The translations under genes were made by a program, and so were the position numbers. A DNA stretch of 8,090 nucleotides from Xanthobacteraceae bacterium. Lineage in GTDB: Bacteria > Pseudomonadota > Alphaproteobacteria > Rhizobiales > Xanthobacteraceae. Below are positions 6,055 to 8,090 of the stretch, piece after piece. The first letter of the stretch is position 1, and each line of letters begins with the position of its first letter. A model generated the notes under the pieces. The model saw nothing but the letters and a program-made list of their open reading frames with translations. It did not search any database and had not been told where the DNA came from. The stretch is taken from NCBI GenBank assembly GCA_030044035.1, contig JASHWN010000369.1:1-8090 (forward strand), given 5' to 3'.

Positions 6055-6115
6055 ATTACCTCGGGCCGACCTGGAGGCCTGCCGGACGGTTCGCAGGATG
6101 AACGGCCGGAATAGC

Positions 6116-6799
6116 ATGGACGACAGTCCCGCCTTCGCCGCTACGAGCTTTGCCGACGAACCCCGGCTCATCACCGAGCCGGGGCGGGCAGCGCGCGTTG
6201 CCATGCTGGCCGAGCCGGTGCTCGCCGGCCTCGGCTATCGGCTGGTGCGGGTGCGCATTTCTGGCTTTGCCGGCTGCACCGTCCAGATCATGGCGGAGCG
6301 GCCCGACGGCACCATGACGATCGAGGATTGCGAGGCCGCTTCGCGGGCGCTGTCGCCGGTCTTCGACGCCGCCGATCCGATCGAAGGCTCCTATCGCTTG
6401 GAGATTTCGTCGCCCGGCATCGACCGGCCGCTGGTCCGGCGCTCCGACTTCGACCGCTATGCCGGCCATCCGGCGCAAGTCGAGATGGCGGTCCCGATCG
6501 AGGGCCGCCGCCGTTTCCGCGGCGAACTCGCCGGCACCGAGGGCGATTGCGTTCGGCTGCGCGGCGCGGTGCCGGGGGCCGAGCCCGCCGACGTTCTGCT
6601 GCGCATCGATGACATGACCGAAGCAAGGCTCGTCCTCACCGATGCCCTGGTTGCGCAGGCGCTGCGCCGGAGCAAGCAGGACGAGCGCAAGGGCAAAGGC
6701 GGCAACGGATCGTATCCGCGCCGCGACACCGAGAGCGACACCGAAATTCACGCCGCGCCGGAACACACTCGGCGCACGCCTCAACCCGATGGAGACTGA
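6116..6799 (+). CDS. rimP: Ribosome maturation factor RimP
   Basis: RimP helps assemble the 30S subunit in the cytoplasm. With the start used here the protein has 227 residues. The N-terminal alpha/beta domain covers about 26-101, with [20 protein letters not shown] (53-72), SRALSPVFD (76-84) and the signature [20 protein letters not shown] (93-112). The SH3-like C-terminal domain covers about 113-175 ([17 protein letters not shown], then [10 protein letters not shown]). A hydrophilic tail of about 40 residues (187-227), rich in Lys, Arg, Glu and Pro, extends beyond the E. coli protein and is common in rhizobia. The start is uncertain. ATG 6116 has GGA 5 nt upstream, and ATG 6098 (six residues longer) has AGG too close to help. 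The frame is open further upstream, but that stretch covers the terminator and looks non-coding. The stop lies 2 nt before nusA. Confidence 0.93.
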   Translation: MDDSPAFAATSFADEPRLITEPGRAARVAMLAEPVLAGLGYRLVRVRISGFAGCTVQIMAERPDGTMTIEDCEAASRALSPVFDAADPIEGSYRLEISSPGIDRPLVRRSDFDRYAGHPAQVEMAVPIEGRRRFRGELAGTEGDCVRLRGAVPGAEPADVLLRIDDMTEARLVLTDALVAQALRRSKQDERKGKGGNGSYPRRDTESDTEIHAAPEHTRRTPQPDGD

Positions 6800-6801
6800 A
6801 C

Positions 6802-8090
6802 ATGGCGACGGTAAGCGCCAACAAACTGGAACTGTTGCAGATCGCCGACGCCGTGGCGCGCGAGAAAGCGATCGACCGCAAGATCGTTCTTGCCGCCATG
6901 GAGGACGCGATCGCCAAGGCTGCGCGATCGCGCTACGGCAGCGAAACCGAAGTACGCGCCGAGATCGATCCCAAGAGCGGCGAGCTGCATCTGTCGCGCC
7001 ACATGCTGGTGGTCGAGACCGTGGAAAATCCCGCCACGCAGATCAGCCTCGACGACGCCCGCCGGCGCCATCCCGCCGCGCAGATCGGCGACACCATCGC
7101 CGATCCGCTGCCGCCGCTGCCGTTCGGCCGCATCGCCGCGCAGTCGGCCAAGCAGGTGATCGTGCAAAAGGTGCGCGAAGCCGAGCGCGACCGGCAATAC
7201 GAGGAGTTCAAGGATCGCATCAGCGATATCGTCAACGGCATCGTCAAGCGGGTGGAATACGGCAACGTGGTGGTCGATCTCGGCCGCGGCGAAGCGGTGG
7301 TGCGGCGCGACGAGATGCTGCCGCGCGAGCAGTTCCGCAACGGCGACCGCATCCGCGCCTACATCTACGACGTTCGCCGCGAGCAGCGCGGGCCGCAAAT
7401 CTTTTTGTCGCGCACCCATCCGGAATTCATGGCCAAGCTGTTCGCGCAGGAAGTGCCGGAAATCTACGACGAGATCGTCGAGATCAAGGCGGTGGCGCGC
7501 GATCCCGGCTCGCGCGCCAAGATCGCGGTGGTGTCGCGCGACTCGTCGGTCGATCCGGTCGGCGCCTGCGTCGGCATGCGCGGTTCGCGCGTGCAGGCCG
7601 TGGTCAACGAGCTGCAGGGCGAGAAGATCGACATCATTCCCTGGTCGCCGGAAATCGCCACCTTCGTGGTCAATGCGCTGGCGCCCGCCGAAGTCTCTAA
7701 GGTGGTGATCGACGAGGAGCGCGATCGCATCGAGGTCGTCGTGCCCGATCAGCAGCTTTCGCTCGCCATCGGCCGGCGCGGCCAGAACGTGCGGCTGGCT
7801 TCGCAGCTCACCGGCAAGGACATCGACATCCTCACCGAGCAGGAGGAATCGGAGCGGCGGCAGAAGGAGTTCGAGACCCGCACCCGCACCTTTATCGATG
7901 CGCTCAATGTCGACGAGGTGATCGGCCAGCTGCTCGCGTCCGAAGGCTTCAACTCGGTCGAAGATCTGGCGCTGGTCGATCTGAAAGAGATCGCCGGCAT
8001 CGAAGGCTTCGACGAGGACACGGCGCACGAGCTGCAGAGCCGCGCGCGCGACTATTTGGCCAAGATCGAGGCCGAGCAGGATGCCAAGCG
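6802..8090 (+). CDS. nusA: Transcription elongation/termination factor NusA (3' end outside window)
   Basis: NusA binds RNA polymerase and nascent RNA, and controls pausing, intrinsic termination and antitermination. The 429 complete codons visible show the RNAP-binding N-terminal domain (about 1-130), an S1 domain (about 138-205, GIVKRVEYGNVVVDLGRGEA), KH1 (about 210-282, with DPVGACVGMRGSRVQAV) and KH2 (about 283-350, with SLAIGRRGQNVRLASQLTG). The first acidic C-terminal repeat begins near 365 (ALNVDEVIGQLLASEGFNSVEDLA). The protein continues past the window end; rhizobial NusA is usually over 500 residues. ATG 6802 is preceded by GGAGA at 6791-6795, placed in the end of rimP, so the two are translated from one mRNA. 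In most bacteria infB and rbfA follow. NusA is known in E. coli to affect its own operon's leader, which is relevant to the terminator at 6022-6054. Confidence 0.97.
   Translation, partial: MATVSANKLELLQIADAVAREKAIDRKIVLAAMEDAIAKAARSRYGSETEVRAEIDPKSGELHLSRHMLVVETVENPATQISLDDARRRHPAAQIGDTIADPLPPLPFGRIAAQSAKQVIVQKVREAERDRQYEEFKDRISDIVNGIVKRVEYGNVVVDLGRGEAVVRRDEMLPREQFRNGDRIRAYIYDVRREQRGPQIFLSRTHPEFMAKLFAQEVPEIYDEIVEIKAVARDPGSRAKIAVVSRDSSVDPVGACVGMRGSRVQAVVNELQGEKIDIIPWSPEIATFVVNALAPAEVSKVVIDEERDRIEVVVPDQQLSLAIGRRGQNVRLASQLTGKDIDILTEQEESERRQKEFETRTRTFIDALNVDEVIGQLLASEGFNSVEDLALVDLKEIAGIEGFDEDTAHELQSRARDYLAKIEAEQDAK

Noticed and set aside
5942..6115. Upstream extension of the rimP frame to TTG 5942
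   Set aside because: It would translate the promoter -10 box and the terminator hairpin, and the residues do not resemble RimP N-termini.
6642..7700. Plus-strand frame of 352 codons overlapping the rimP end and nusA
   Set aside because: It is an out-of-frame, Arg-rich shadow. NusA in the frame from 6802 has continuous conserved domains.
1..8090. Mobile element, CRISPR array, toxin-antitoxin, defence or secondary-metabolite system
   Set aside because: No transposase, terminal repeats, spaced repeat array or accessory gene is seen. All eight genes belong to conserved core families or a known rhizobial regulator family.

Overview
The window is GC-rich, densely coded on the + strand, and looks like a core chromosomal segment of an alphaproteobacterium of the order Hyphomicrobiales (Rhizobiales), closest in feel to the Bradyrhizobium/Xanthobacteraceae side. 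This rests on the gene order (ybeY - corC - lnt - HTH regulator - metK - trmB - rimP - nusA), on rhizobial protein signatures (a PraR-type regulator, a MetK longer than that of E. coli), and on a CTTGCC-N16-CTATAT promoter that resembles the rhizobial housekeeping consensus. The taxon is inferred from these features and not from a database search.

Layout. Positions 1-2969 are an envelope/RNA-maturation block. It holds the 3' end of ybeY (zinc endoribonuclease), then corC (CBS-pair/CorC_HlyC protein) after a 15-nt gap, then lnt (apolipoprotein N-acyltransferase), which overlaps corC by GTGA. The same ybeY-corC-lnt order exists in gammaproteobacteria. Positions 2970-3203 are a more AT-rich intergenic region. 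It has a 10-bp perfect stem-loop after lnt, then inverted repeats, a possible promoter and a hairpin over the ribosome-binding site of the next gene, a small XRE-type regulator of the PraR/PhrR family (3204-3617). Positions 3618-3798 lead into metK and contain tandem repeats and a long hairpin. metK (SAM synthetase) starts at GTG 3799 and ends at 5073. trmB, a SAM-dependent tRNA m7G46 methyltransferase, follows at 5183-5875. After a 240-nt gap with a good promoter, an overlapping palindrome and a strong intrinsic terminator, rimP (30S maturation) and nusA (transcription elongation/termination) form a tight operon that runs out of the window at 8090.

Functional picture. The genes are housekeeping: rRNA processing, lipoprotein maturation, SAM supply, tRNA methylation, 30S maturation and transcription elongation. 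I see no mobile element, CRISPR array, tRNA or rRNA gene, or defence system, and no undescribed multi-gene system. The points worth a second look are regulatory. They are the promoter-palindrome-terminator leader of rimP-nusA, which suggests attenuation; the structured metK leader that matches no SAM riboswitch I know; the palindromes around the praR-like gene; and a Glu-to-His change in a conserved motif of TrmB.
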